Origin: Micromonospora pattaloongensis
GTDB lineage: Bacteria > Actinomycetota > Actinomycetes > Mycobacteriales > Micromonosporaceae
Reading direction: 5' to 3'
Length of the DNA stretch: 64,000 bases
Assembly: GCF_900107255.1 (NCBI RefSeq)
Contig: NZ_FNPH01000002.1
Location: 186,001 to 250,000 of the forward strand
Part shown: positions 53,601-60,503 of the stretch, in pieces
How positions within the stretch are numbered: the stretch's first letter is position 1
Layout of the letters: every line of letters starts with the position of its first letter
Position numbers and translations under genes: made by a program
The notes under the pieces: model-generated
What the model saw: the letters and a program-made list of their open reading frames with translations, nothing else
Database searches by the model: none
Told to the model about the DNA's origin: nothing

Positions 53601-54615
53601 GGTAGACAGCGCCGGTGTCGGGATTCAGCCCAACCCGAGCGGTCGCGTAGTCAGTGTTGGACGAGCCGTCATTGGTTGCATAGGCCCACTTGGTCTTGTA
53701 CACAGACCACGCCGGGTCGACGAACAGCGGAAACATCGCGTCCGGCGCGTCCAACAACTTTGCGTCCGGCCGCAACAGCAGGTCCTTGCCCGCGATCTCC
53801 ACGTCGACCGGCGCAACCCGGGCGGCATCGCCGGCGGCGACCGGCGTGGAAGGCAACCCGGGTTCGGCGGCCCGCAGGCTCGCCGAACCGGCCGTGGCTA
53901 CCTGGGTACGGGAGTCCCACATCACCGCCGACTCCGACTCCGCGATGACCGACCTACCCGCCACCGCCCGCAGCCGCCCGCTTGAGGCGGAGCGCACCTG
54001 CACCTCGCCGCCCAACCCGAACCGGATCAGACGCACCGACGGGTTCGCTGCTGCCGCCGCCGTCTTGATGACCAGGACGTGGGTAAACCCGGTTCGCGTG
54101 GCCCGCACGACCAGGTCGACGTCAGGCAGCACGCTCGGATACGTCGCCGAATCCCCCGACACCGTGGGCGCCGGCAGAGGCCTGCCCGGCCACGTCATCG
54201 TCATCTTCTTACCGTGACGAGTGAGCGTCACGAGCGGGCCGGAACCGCCGCCGGAAAACACCACATCGGCCACAGAGACCGCTGGCCGCAGCAGACCGTC
54301 GGCTCCGCGAGAGAGCGTCAAGTCCACGTCGGCCCACCGACCCGCCTTGCGCGTGCGCTGCGGTACCACCGACGCCTCAAACCGAAAGCGGCCATCCGGC
54401 TGCGCCACGACCTGGGCGAACTCCGTACGCGAAGCCTCGGCTACCATGGGCTTTCCACAGGAGACAGCCAACGCGGCGGCTTCACGGTCCGAGCTGGCGG
54501 TGTCCGCACACTCAGCGGCCGCCGCGGCAGGCATTGACCCAGGTAGCACAACGAGACCTGCGGCCATGACCGTCGCTACCCACCCGGCCAACCCGCAACG
54601 CCACCGACCGCCCAC
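50683..54615 (-). CDS. secreted LamG-domain protein with C-terminal B-lectin domain, Rhs partner
   Basis: This 1310-aa secreted protein has a signal peptide (GLAGWVATVMAAGLVVLPGS, cleavage after AAAAA). An N-terminal beta-region typical of actinobacterial Rhs partners follows (RFRFEASVVPQRTRKAGRWA, LFVDPAWSVYKTKWAY). Two LamG/concanavalin-like domains follow (SFSVAAWVRLNAVPTTDAKI and KWTHVAGVYDAAEQRVRLYV near residues 770-880; SFTISAWVLLNDLGGMRTAV and VWTHLAGVYDAGRKQLRIYV near 1050-1130). A C-terminal bulb-lectin repeat domain has QADGNLVV and RDDGDLVLLD. It lies 142 bp upstream of the Rhs gene on the same strand and probably binds glycans to hold or display the Rhs protein (inference). Confidence 0.85.
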   Translation of the reverse strand: MGGRWRCGLAGWVATVMAAGLVVLPGSMPAAAAAECADTASSDREAAALAVSCGKPMVAEASRTEFAQVVAQPDGRFRFEASVVPQRTRKAGRWADVDLTLSRGADGLLRPAVSVADVVFSGGGSGPLVTLTRHGKKMTMTWPGRPLPAPTVSGDSATYPSVLPDVDLVVRATRTGFTHVLVIKTAAAAANPSVRLIRFGLGGEVQVRSASSGRLRAVAGRSVIAESESAVMWDSRTQVATAGSASLRAAEPGLPSTPVAAGDAARVAPVDVEIAGKDLLLRPDAKLLDAPDAMFPLFVDPAWSVYKTKWAYATNDGSSNTDYATARVGLNPDTGAVYRSFFEFPTTANGVSLKGKHIESAYVQMNLDHSWSCGNTVTSMYSTPAINATMKASWSTMALKKLLDTATGHANEAGGCTSIQPDMIMNFSGSVVTSQVQSAATENWNTFTVGFTARASDGSGESTQDRWKKFHPNGAKFVVDYDTKPGAPNGLQVAGVACPASGVLTIGTLSPTFSAVFTDADKADSLTGAFEWIQVPTGGMGAVTDTSPTRRTPPPNKAGVAPNTRASSAAVSIVNGPTYAFRARATDKAPYSLTGSWSAWCQFRADTSVPRVSASMVTVPAGPGMKGRVRFESTDTDVTKFKYGWDAATREVTAQGTNPKYAEVDVTAASFGRNVLLVKAVDATLNEGNGSVEFMVGRTAPPVATWGLETYPGINQAGALADKQSSPTNSPLTASNVTWPGDVRLVGGQTATFNGSSSAATTAASVVATTGSFSVAAWVRLNAVPTTDAKIAVQEGTDAAGFDFGVRRMGSPLTPYWSFLLKDTSAQSSASRAAVSTVAITSADVGKWTHVAGVYDAAEQRVRLYVNGVRVAEADRSVSPWAASGKFVVGRGFGFGAAENWWSGSIAGVQVFNRVLVGQDFIGQLGSDELSGGFNEPGILTPIQVGQWNFDGAVECRIADLRDNCEAPDTVTAWERWLALTRGSAVDAGHSINDTGLWIDDHYFPDEGNTEATREYGRSAVKTGITGPDGDGNEFTQWQDRPVLRTDDSFTISAWVLLNDLGGMRTAVSQRGVHESASWLRYNPALAKWEFVVSDEDVSNTATAGVTSESAATEGVWTHLAGVYDAGRKQLRIYVNGLLEGAKPVSFTPMPSSGPLLVGRTLSRDQLMDQWIGAIDDVAVFQGAMSDTSMFELYNLQVPPETGTNTLPRGEILTERQYLRSDTGNYRLEMQEDGDLVLSQGGLPMWQTATGGHPGAHLAFQADGNLVVRSGDGTALWSTGTAGTAVDKLVLRDDGDLVLLDTGGQVVWRR

Positions 54616-54811
54616 GCCACACGCCCAATCTTGATCAGCAGTGGCAGAGACAATAAGCAGCGATCTTCACGCTCACCGCCCCCTTTACGGTCTACACCAG
54701 CGCACGGGCGGCAGAGCAACCGCAATAAATCGCTAGATGTCGATATCCTAATGCGCGCAACGTGCCTTAACTACCAACCGTGATCTAGATATAAGCGGTC
54801 TCCGTCTATGA

Positions 54812-54827
54812 CGTGATCCACGTCACA
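54812..54827. promoter_or_regulatory. Crp-type binding site
   Basis: CGTGATCCACGTCACA matches TGTGA-N6-TCACA in 9 of 10 positions and exactly fits the Streptomyces Crp pattern GTG-N6-GNCAC. It lies about 200 bp upstream of the LamG gene start. Regulation of the toxin locus by a Crp-like factor is inference. Confidence 0.5.
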
Positions 54828-55095
54828 GCCAGACATGTTGCATGTGGCGAATTACGCATACCTGCTGGAATGCCTTATCGAGGAGAAACTTAAACCGAAA
54901 CGGAAGTAAAAAATATTGGCGAAACTACCCGGATGCACCCAATCCGATTTGGGCGCCGAGGCCCTCAATCGCTCATTGCGAACGCGAGTTCCGGCTGTCG
55001 GTCTTGAATGCCACACGGGAAGCACGGTCTCGGCTTGCTGCGAACGCGCCTCGAACGCAACCCTGCCGCTGCCCGCGATCTGCGTCACTGCGGCG

Positions 55096-55130
55096 GTGCG
55101 CCGCTCCCCGGAAACCGGAGGGCGGCGCAC
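55096..55130 (-). terminator. hairpin after the TIGR03118 gene
   Basis: GTGCGCCGC (55096-55104) pairs with GCGGCGCAC (55122-55130); inner bases TCC/GGA can extend the stem. It is 17 bp after the stop on the minus strand. It is a good terminator candidate. Confidence 0.6.
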
Positions 55131-55146
55131 GATCTGCTCGTCCGCG

Positions 55147-56244
55147 TCAGCTCTTGGTGGGGATCAGCTGCCCCACCAGGCCGTGCGTCTCGTCCTCCGG
55201 TCCCGCGCTGAACCACAGCGTGCCTTCGCCGCCCGTGGTCTCAGTGCCGGGCAGCAGCGCCCAGAGACCGTCGATAATGATCTCCTGGTCCTTCTCGTCC
55301 CGCAGTTGCCCCTCGAACTCGTCGCCCTCGAAGACGCCGATCCGGCCGTCGCCGAAGTTCCCGACCAGTAGGTCGCCGGTGAACTCGCCGAAGCCCTCCG
55401 GCGCGATGGCCAGGCCCCAGGGCGCATTGAGCGTGCCCTCGCTGGCGATCCGCTTCACCTTTGTGCCGAAGTCGGTGAACAGGTCGACGAAGCCGAGCCC
55501 GGCGCCGGGAACGTCATCTTTGGCCGCCGCGTCCTGCTTGGCGTAGGTGACGTAGACCTTCTCGTCGACCGCCAACACGTTGAACGGCGCGAACCCTTGG
55601 GGCACGTCCGCGTCCTGGAAGGCGCCCGCCGGCAGTGACACCCGCTTGAAGTCCTCGTCGAACACGTCGATGCGGGCGTTGTGGAAGTCGGTTGCGAGCA
55701 GGAAGTTCCCGAAATCGGTCTTCAGGAGCGTCGCTCCCTTGTAGATTGCGCCGTCCCCGTGCGCGACCTCGACCGCCGAGCCCCTCGCCTGCGGGTTCCA
55801 CGCGAAGACCTTGCCCGCTTCGCCGACGAAGATGAACCGGGCCGGTTGGTTCTCGCCCGCGCCGGGCACCTCGAAGTCGTCAGTGTTGTTGAAAACGGCA
55901 CCTGTCGGCGCACCATCGGGGATGGCGACGGAAATCGCCTCCTTCCTGACCGGCTTTCCACCGACCCCGCCGCTGTAGACCGTGGAGGTGTCCCTGCCGT
56001 TGTTCGCGACCCAGAGGGGGGTGTCCGGCCCGAGTGCCAGGCCCCAGGAGTTGACCGCGATCGGGTCGACGACGGACGGCTGGCGGCTGGCCTGGTCGGA
56101 GACCTGGTTGATCTGGGTGAAGCGGGGTGTGCGGTCGTCGTCGCTGTCGACCATGTCGTCGGCGTAGCCCGGGGCCGCGCCGCCGAGCAGCGCCAGCGCC
56201 ACCGCGGTGCAGAGCGTCGTACGGAAATTGAGACGTCGAATCAC
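55147..56244 (-). CDS. TIGR03118 family secreted protein
   Basis: This 365-aa exported protein has a signal peptide (LCTAVALALLGGAAPGYA, cleavage before DDM). The rest fits the TIGR03118 family, a beta-propeller-like protein of unknown role. The conserved start is QINQVSDQASRQPSVVDPIA, then NSWGLALGPDTPLWVANNG, FNVLAVDEKVYVTYA, NAPWGLAIAPEGFGEFTGDL, LVGNFGDGRIGVFEG and LWFSAGPEDETHGLVGQL. It is presumably periplasmic or extracellular. It is monocistronic, with its own terminator. Confidence 0.83.
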   Translation of the reverse strand: MIRRLNFRTTLCTAVALALLGGAAPGYADDMVDSDDDRTPRFTQINQVSDQASRQPSVVDPIAVNSWGLALGPDTPLWVANNGRDTSTVYSGGVGGKPVRKEAISVAIPDGAPTGAVFNNTDDFEVPGAGENQPARFIFVGEAGKVFAWNPQARGSAVEVAHGDGAIYKGATLLKTDFGNFLLATDFHNARIDVFDEDFKRVSLPAGAFQDADVPQGFAPFNVLAVDEKVYVTYAKQDAAAKDDVPGAGLGFVDLFTDFGTKVKRIASEGTLNAPWGLAIAPEGFGEFTGDLLVGNFGDGRIGVFEGDEFEGQLRDEKDQEIIIDGLWALLPGTETTGGEGTLWFSAGPEDETHGLVGQLIPTKS

Positions 56245-56541
56245 AAGGTTCCCCCCTTGCGTGTGATGGACACCCGGTCTATCGGGGTGGACGGCCGTTT
56301 GGTTATGGCTGGTCCGGATTTATCCCGCATTTCTTGCGGCGTGTTGCCGTGACGTATTGCCATAAATGATGTAAGGGCATCGAGCCGGGCCGGGACGCGC
56401 CGAGCGTGTTTTATCGACCCGGCTCAAGGGAACAGCGCCTGAGTCCTCGCGGTGCGATGGATGGGGCGCTGCGGCCGACCAGTTCGGCGATTGCCGCGAG
56501 GCCCTGCCCAGGTGTAGGCGGACACGCTCGTCGCGGCGTGC
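56245..56541. other. intergenic region, no intact gene
   Basis: The part next to 56244 is the promoter region of the TIGR03118 gene. Around 56420-56530 a minus-strand reading QGLAAIAELVGRSAPSI weakly resembles the helix-turn-helix of a transposase, too short to assign. Nothing else is seen. Confidence 0.4.
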
Positions 56542-57237
56542 TCACCCATCCCGGAGCGCGTCGTGGACTGCCGCGCTCTCGGGCGAGCGGACCGCCGGCG
56601 GCCTGCCCCGTACTGCGTCCCATGCCGCCTTGCCACTGGCGAAGTAGTCGCGGACCGCCTTCTGGGCGAGCAGCGTCGCGGCGCAGCCTGCGCATCGGGC
56701 GGCCACTCCGTCGACGTCGAGGCCGAGGTGCCGGCACAGCGTCACCGCCCGCGACAGGTGGTAGGACTGCGTCACGACCAGAGCGCGGACGACCCCGTAC
56801 ACCTCACGCGCCCGGGCACAGCTGTCGTAGGTGTCCAGTCCGAACGAATCGGCCACGACACGCCGCGGATCGACACCGAGCCCGGCCAGGTACGAGGTCA
56901 TCACCGCCGGCTCGTCGCCGGACGCGCCGCCGCCGTCCCCCGACACGAGGATCACCCGGGCCCGCCCGCTGTGCACCAGAGCGGCGGCGGTCTGCAGGCG
57001 ACCGGCGAGCCGCGTCCCCGGTTGGCGGCGGTCCGCCGCCACCTCGGTACCCAGGACGATGACGACGTCCGCGGCCGGCGCGCCGACCTCGTCGTACAGG
57101 TGGCCGTGCGCGGAGATCGTCGTCCACAGCCAGGGGGCACTGACGAGAAGCAGCGCGACGACGGCCGCGGCGGCCAAACGCGCCACGCGTCGACGGCGCC
57201 GGTTCGCCGGGCGCACCCGATCGGTCACCGGCCCCAT
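56542..57237 (-). CDS. SanA/YdcF (DUF218) family membrane-anchored protein
   Basis: This 231-aa protein has a basic N-terminus and one membrane helix (LAAAAVVALLLVSAPWLWTT), followed by the DUF218 domain: ADVVIVLGTEVAADRRQPGT, LAGRLQTAAALVHSGRARVI, LVSGDGGGASGDEPAVMTSYL, VVADSFGLDTYDSCARAREV, ALVVTQSYHLSRAVTLCRHL. E. coli SanA acts in envelope permeability; enzymatic activity is unproven. The ATG at 57237 is preferred; the open frame extends to 57297 with a Cys/Arg-rich leader that looks non-coding. Confidence 0.85.
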   Translation of the reverse strand: MGPVTDRVRPANRRRRRVARLAAAAVVALLLVSAPWLWTTISAHGHLYDEVGAPAADVVIVLGTEVAADRRQPGTRLAGRLQTAAALVHSGRARVILVSGDGGGASGDEPAVMTSYLAGLGVDPRRVVADSFGLDTYDSCARAREVYGVVRALVVTQSYHLSRAVTLCRHLGLDVDGVAARCAGCAATLLAQKAVRDYFASGKAAWDAVRGRPPAVRSPESAAVHDALRDG

Positions 57238-57455
57238 GCGCACTGTTCGAGCGGAACGTCGACACCCACCCCGTTCGTCCTTCCTGCCGGCCGGCAAATG
57301 TCGCCCATCGTAGTAACGGCAGCAAGGCCCGTTGCGCCGCGCAGCAGCGGTAGCCGGTCTTGATCAGCAGCCTTGACAGGCTGTGTGGTAATTGATCTGA
57401 CCTGGCGATCACCCGCACGCTCACCGAAGCCCGCCTGCTGTAGTGAAGGACCGAG

Positions 57456-57896
57456 ATGGCACCGACCCGTAGGAAATCCGTCTCCGTGACCCTCGGCGTG
57501 ACCTCGCTGCTCGCGGTCGCTCTGACGGCCGCGTGTTCCCCGCAGCGTGTTGACGAGTCGAGCGACGACGGCGGGGCCGAGTACGGAGCGGTGTGCGCTG
57601 ACCCGCAGACGCAGGAGCGGCTGGACGACGACGATTGTGACGACGACCCAAGTCACCAGTCACGTGGTAGCTGGTACTTCATCCCGGTTGGACGGCCTTA
57701 CCCGGCCAAGGGCCAGAAGATCTCCGGCGGGTCGTTCACCCAGCCGTTCGGCGGCTCCACCGTCAAGTACGGTGGCGCGTCCGCGACCGGCGGCACCGCG
57801 ACATCCGGCGGCAGAGCAACGACGGGCGGTGGGGCGGAGAGCGGGTCGGTGTCGCGCGGCGGGTTCGGCGGCAAGACTGGCGGGAGCGGCTCGTGA
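57456..57896 (+). CDS. putative lipoprotein, YjfM/YgiB-like position
   Basis: This 146-aa protein has a lipoprotein signal (SLLAVALTAACS, Cys near residue 27), an acidic middle with a Cys pair (AVCADPQTQERL, DDDDCDDDP), the motif WYFIPVGRPYPAKGQKISGG and a Gly/Ser/Thr-rich tail. E. coli YgiB/YjfM (DUF1190) share this plan, a lipoprotein with an aromatic core and Gly/Ser tail, and also precede the synthetase-like gene. The match is by architecture and gene order. GAAGGACCGAG precedes the ATG; the stop overlaps the next start (TGATG). Confidence 0.72.
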   Translation: MAPTRRKSVSVTLGVTSLLAVALTAACSPQRVDESSDDGGAEYGAVCADPQTQERLDDDDCDDDPSHQSRGSWYFIPVGRPYPAKGQKISGGSFTQPFGGSTVKYGGASATGGTATSGGRATTGGGAESGSVSRGGFGGKTGGSGS

Positions 57897-59095
57897 TGCG
57901 TCGCCACCCGTCGACCCCGCGGTCCGACTGGCGGAAGACCGTCGAATCCCAGGGGCTGGTCTTTCCGGTCACCGTGCGCGAGGACGGCACCGAGACGCCG
58001 TATTGGCACGAATCGGCCTACTACGAGTTGACGATGCCGCAGGTCGAAGAGCTCGAAGAGGTGACCGAGGCTCTGCACCGCATGGCTATCGAGGCGGCCC
58101 GGTTCCTCGCCACCGGGGCGATGGGCAACCTGGGCCTGCCGGCCCTCGCCCTGGACCTGGCGCGCGAGTCATTGGCGAAGAACCCGCCGTCACTGTACGG
58201 CCGGTTCGACCTGCGCTATGACGGCACCGGTCCGGCGAAGATGCTGGAATACAACGCCGACACCCCGACAGGGCTGGTCGAGTCCGCCGTCGCGCAGTAC
58301 TTCTGGGCCGGGGACCTCTTCCCCGAGCGTGACCAGTGGAACAGCCTGCACGACCGTCTTGTGATGGCCTGGCGTAAGCAGTCACCGACGTTCCGGTCGA
58401 ACATCGTCCACTTCGCCCACAGCGTCGCTGACGAGTCCGGTGAGGAGTGGATGACCGTCGCGTACCTGCGCGACACCGCCGACCAGGCCGGGCTGCAGAC
58501 CGTCGGGCTGACGATGGAGGACATCGGCTACGACAAGGCGACCGGACGCTTCGTCGACCTCGCCGAGGCTCCGATCGACACGTGCTTCAAGCTGTACCCC
58601 TGGGAGGACATGCTCAGTGAGGAGTTCGGCGTCCATGTGATGACCGACCCGGATACCGTCGCCTGGATCGAACCGGTATGGAAGGTCCTGCTGAGCAACA
58701 AGGCGCTGCTCGCGGCCATGTGGCACCTCTATCCCGACCACCCGAACCTGCTTCCTGCGTACCTGGACAATCCTGGTCAACTCACCGAATGGGTGGCCAA
58801 GCCGTTGCATGGCCGCGAAGGCGACAACATCAGGATCCACGCCGACGGTGTCAACGTCACGCAGCCGGGCGGGTACGGCGCTGAGGGCTGGTGCTACCAG
58901 CAGTGGTGCCCGCTGCCGGACTTCGACGGCAACAAGGCTGTGCTCGGCTCGTGGGTGGTGGACGGCAAAGCGGCGGGCGTCGGCATCCGGGAATCGGACT
59001 CCTGGGTCACCGACTACTACGCACGCTTCGTTCCGCACATCATCGACGCGCCGCGACCAGTCGGCTCAACGATCCAACGGTGGCTGGACGAATGA
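57896..59095 (+). CDS. glutathionylspermidine synthetase-like ATP-grasp protein (YgiC/YjfC type)
   Basis: This 399-aa protein holds the synthetase half of GspS without the amidase domain, as in YgiC/YjfC. Visible motifs are ARFLATGAMGNLGLPALAL, GRFDLRYDGTGPAKMLEYNA with DTPTGLVESAV, FKLYPWEDMLSEEFG, VAKPLHGREGDNIRIH (ATP-grasp Lys), EGWCYQQWCPLP, VLGSWVVDGKAAGVGIRES. It is an ATP-dependent carboxylate-amine ligase; the substrate is unknown, and YgiC does not make glutathionylspermidine. It overlaps the lipoprotein gene and the next small gene (ATGA). Confidence 0.9.
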   Translation: MRRHPSTPRSDWRKTVESQGLVFPVTVREDGTETPYWHESAYYELTMPQVEELEEVTEALHRMAIEAARFLATGAMGNLGLPALALDLARESLAKNPPSLYGRFDLRYDGTGPAKMLEYNADTPTGLVESAVAQYFWAGDLFPERDQWNSLHDRLVMAWRKQSPTFRSNIVHFAHSVADESGEEWMTVAYLRDTADQAGLQTVGLTMEDIGYDKATGRFVDLAEAPIDTCFKLYPWEDMLSEEFGVHVMTDPDTVAWIEPVWKVLLSNKALLAAMWHLYPDHPNLLPAYLDNPGQLTEWVAKPLHGREGDNIRIHADGVNVTQPGGYGAEGWCYQQWCPLPDFDGNKAVLGSWVVDGKAAGVGIRESDSWVTDYYARFVPHIIDAPRPVGSTIQRWLDE

Positions 59096-59301
59096 GTACC
59101 GCACGCTTCGTGCCCTACACATCTCGGCTCATTGTCGATCACGACGAGTTCACGCACGCCGAGCAGGTCCGGCTGGAGAACAAGATGGAGCAGGTCCTGG
59201 CGGGCCAGGCCCGCATTCTCGCCGCTCTCGGCATCGACCCGCCCGACGCCGGACCGAACACCACCGGCGTTATGCCCCCACGGGGCAACACCGACATCTG
59301 A
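59092..59301 (+). CDS. small protein of the synthetase operon, 69 aa
   Basis: Its ATG overlaps the TGA of the ATP-grasp gene. The peptide begins MSTARFVPYTSRLIVDHDEF, has a helical centre (EQVRLENKMEQVLAGQARIL) and a Pro/Gly-rich tail. It is not recognised. The coupling suggests a partner of the ligase or of the DUF350 protein 42 bp downstream. Confidence 0.7.
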   Translation: MSTARFVPYTSRLIVDHDEFTHAEQVRLENKMEQVLAGQARILAALGIDPPDAGPNTTGVMPPRGNTDI

Positions 59302-59343
59302 CTCTCTGCCCCCAAGCTTCCCTTTACGAAAGGCCCCACCGCC

Positions 59344-59763
59344 ATGCTCGCCAGCCTCGGGTACGCATTTGCCTACACCGCCGTCGGCATCGCCCTGCTC
59401 ACCGGTGGTTTCTTCGCCCTCGACCTGCTCACCCCGGGCCGGCTCGGCAAGCACATCTACGACAACCGCAGCATCAACGCGGGGATTGTTCTCGCTTCCG
59501 GGTTCCTCGGCCTCGGCGCGATCACGTTCACCGCGATCTGGACCAATGCCACCAACGGCTTCGGAAGCGCCCTGGGCTGGACCGTCACTTTCGGCGTGTT
59601 CGGCATCGTCCTGCAGGCGGTCGCATTCGTCATCCTCGACCTGATCACCCCCGGCAAGCTGGGTGAGATCGTCGTGCAGGTGCCGTTCCACCCGGCCAGC
59701 CTCGTCACCGCGGCATCACAGGTCGCCGTCTCCGCGATCATCGTCGCCTCGATTACCCCCTGA
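59344..59763 (+). CDS. DUF350 family membrane protein (YjfL-like)
   Basis: This 139-aa protein has four hydrophobic segments arranged as two DUF350 repeats. The repeat mark is FALDLLTPGRLGKHI near residue 25 and FVILDLITPGKLGEIV near residue 97. DUF350 proteins (YjfL, YiaA relatives) co-occur with DUF1190 lipoproteins and GspS-like ligases in diverse bacteria, and the same set is present here. Function is unknown. An AAGG before the ATG fits as a ribosome-binding site. Confidence 0.85.
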   Translation: MLASLGYAFAYTAVGIALLTGGFFALDLLTPGRLGKHIYDNRSINAGIVLASGFLGLGAITFTAIWTNATNGFGSALGWTVTFGVFGIVLQAVAFVILDLITPGKLGEIVVQVPFHPASLVTAASQVAVSAIIVASITP

Positions 59764-59916
59764 CCGGCGCAAGCACCTGAGCGCTGCGTCGGACCCTCCC
59801 GTCACGAAGGCTCCGCGGCTGCTGGCCCATGGATGGGCCGGCTCAACACCGCCCCTGCACGGTCACGACCGCATCCCCCACATCCGCGAATGCTGCTGGC
59901 CCGTATCCTCCGGGTC

Positions 59917-60312
59917 ATGGCCCATGATCCACCCAGCTCGCGCCCGCCGATCGGACGCATGCCGCGCACGCTGATTGCGGCGCTGCTCATGCTCGGGGTA
60001 ACGGTGCCGTCCTTCATCATCCGCGAGCTGATCGAGGCCAAGATGGGTAGCGGCCCCTTGGCCTACTTCGGCTGGATGGCGGTTCCGGTAGCGGTGACGG
60101 CCTGGCTCGCGCCGCGTGCGTCCTACCGCCGGCGCGACGCGCTGTGGTGGTTCGTGGGCCCTGGCGTCTACATCTTCGCGGTGATCGCCTGGCGGCTGGC
60201 CTTCCTGCCGTACCGCGATTGGGCGCCTCGACCCGACGAGGCGCCTCGCGCGCGCTGGCTTCGGGACCCCCAACACGCCGGAATGTGGTACCTGCCTCGG
60301 GCAGCGAAGTAG
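59917..60312 (+). CDS. small membrane protein of unknown function
   Basis: This protein of about 131 aa has three hydrophobic segments (LIAALLMLGVTVPSFIIREL, YFGWMAVPVAVTAWLAP, WWFVGPGVYIFAVIAWRLAF) and a hydrophilic tail with RDPQHAGMWYLPRAAK. No family is recognised. The start is uncertain: the ATG at 59917 is preferred, but the frame is open from 59833. It lies between the ligase operon and the RNA repair genes. Confidence 0.55.
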   Translation: MAHDPPSSRPPIGRMPRTLIAALLMLGVTVPSFIIRELIEAKMGSGPLAYFGWMAVPVAVTAWLAPRASYRRRDALWWFVGPGVYIFAVIAWRLAFLPYRDWAPRPDEAPRARWLRDPQHAGMWYLPRAAK

Positions 60313-60462
60313 GCGGGGTCGATCAACCGGTTGAAGGCGGAGCTCTGAAGCACGATCGCGGTTCGCCGTGCCGGTCATCGGCCGGCTCGACGCCACCCGC
60401 CGGCGGGCTGGAGCTGGAAGAGGCAGGCGGCCTGGCCCGTTCCGTCTAGTTTGGCCGCTTCG

Positions 60463-60489
60463 AGGGACAGATATTCGCTGGCTGTCCCT
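60463..60489 (+). promoter_or_regulatory. leader hairpin of the hen1-pnkp operon
   Basis: AGGGACAG (60463-60470) and CTGTCCCT (60482-60489) form a perfect 8-bp stem with an 11-nt loop, ending 14 bases before the hen1 GTG. It may influence ribosome access or be an RNA-sensing element; it could also be chance. Confidence 0.4.
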
Positions 60490-60503
60490 GCGATCATCTT
60501 CTT

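Larger units (their letters stand above)
54616..55146. other. 531-bp intergenic region upstream of the LamG/Rhs locus
   Basis: No gene is visible. It holds an unusually A+T-rich patch at about 54720-54810, likely the promoter area of the LamG gene, a Crp-type site at 54812-54827, and the terminator of the TIGR03118 gene at its right end. Confidence 0.55.
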
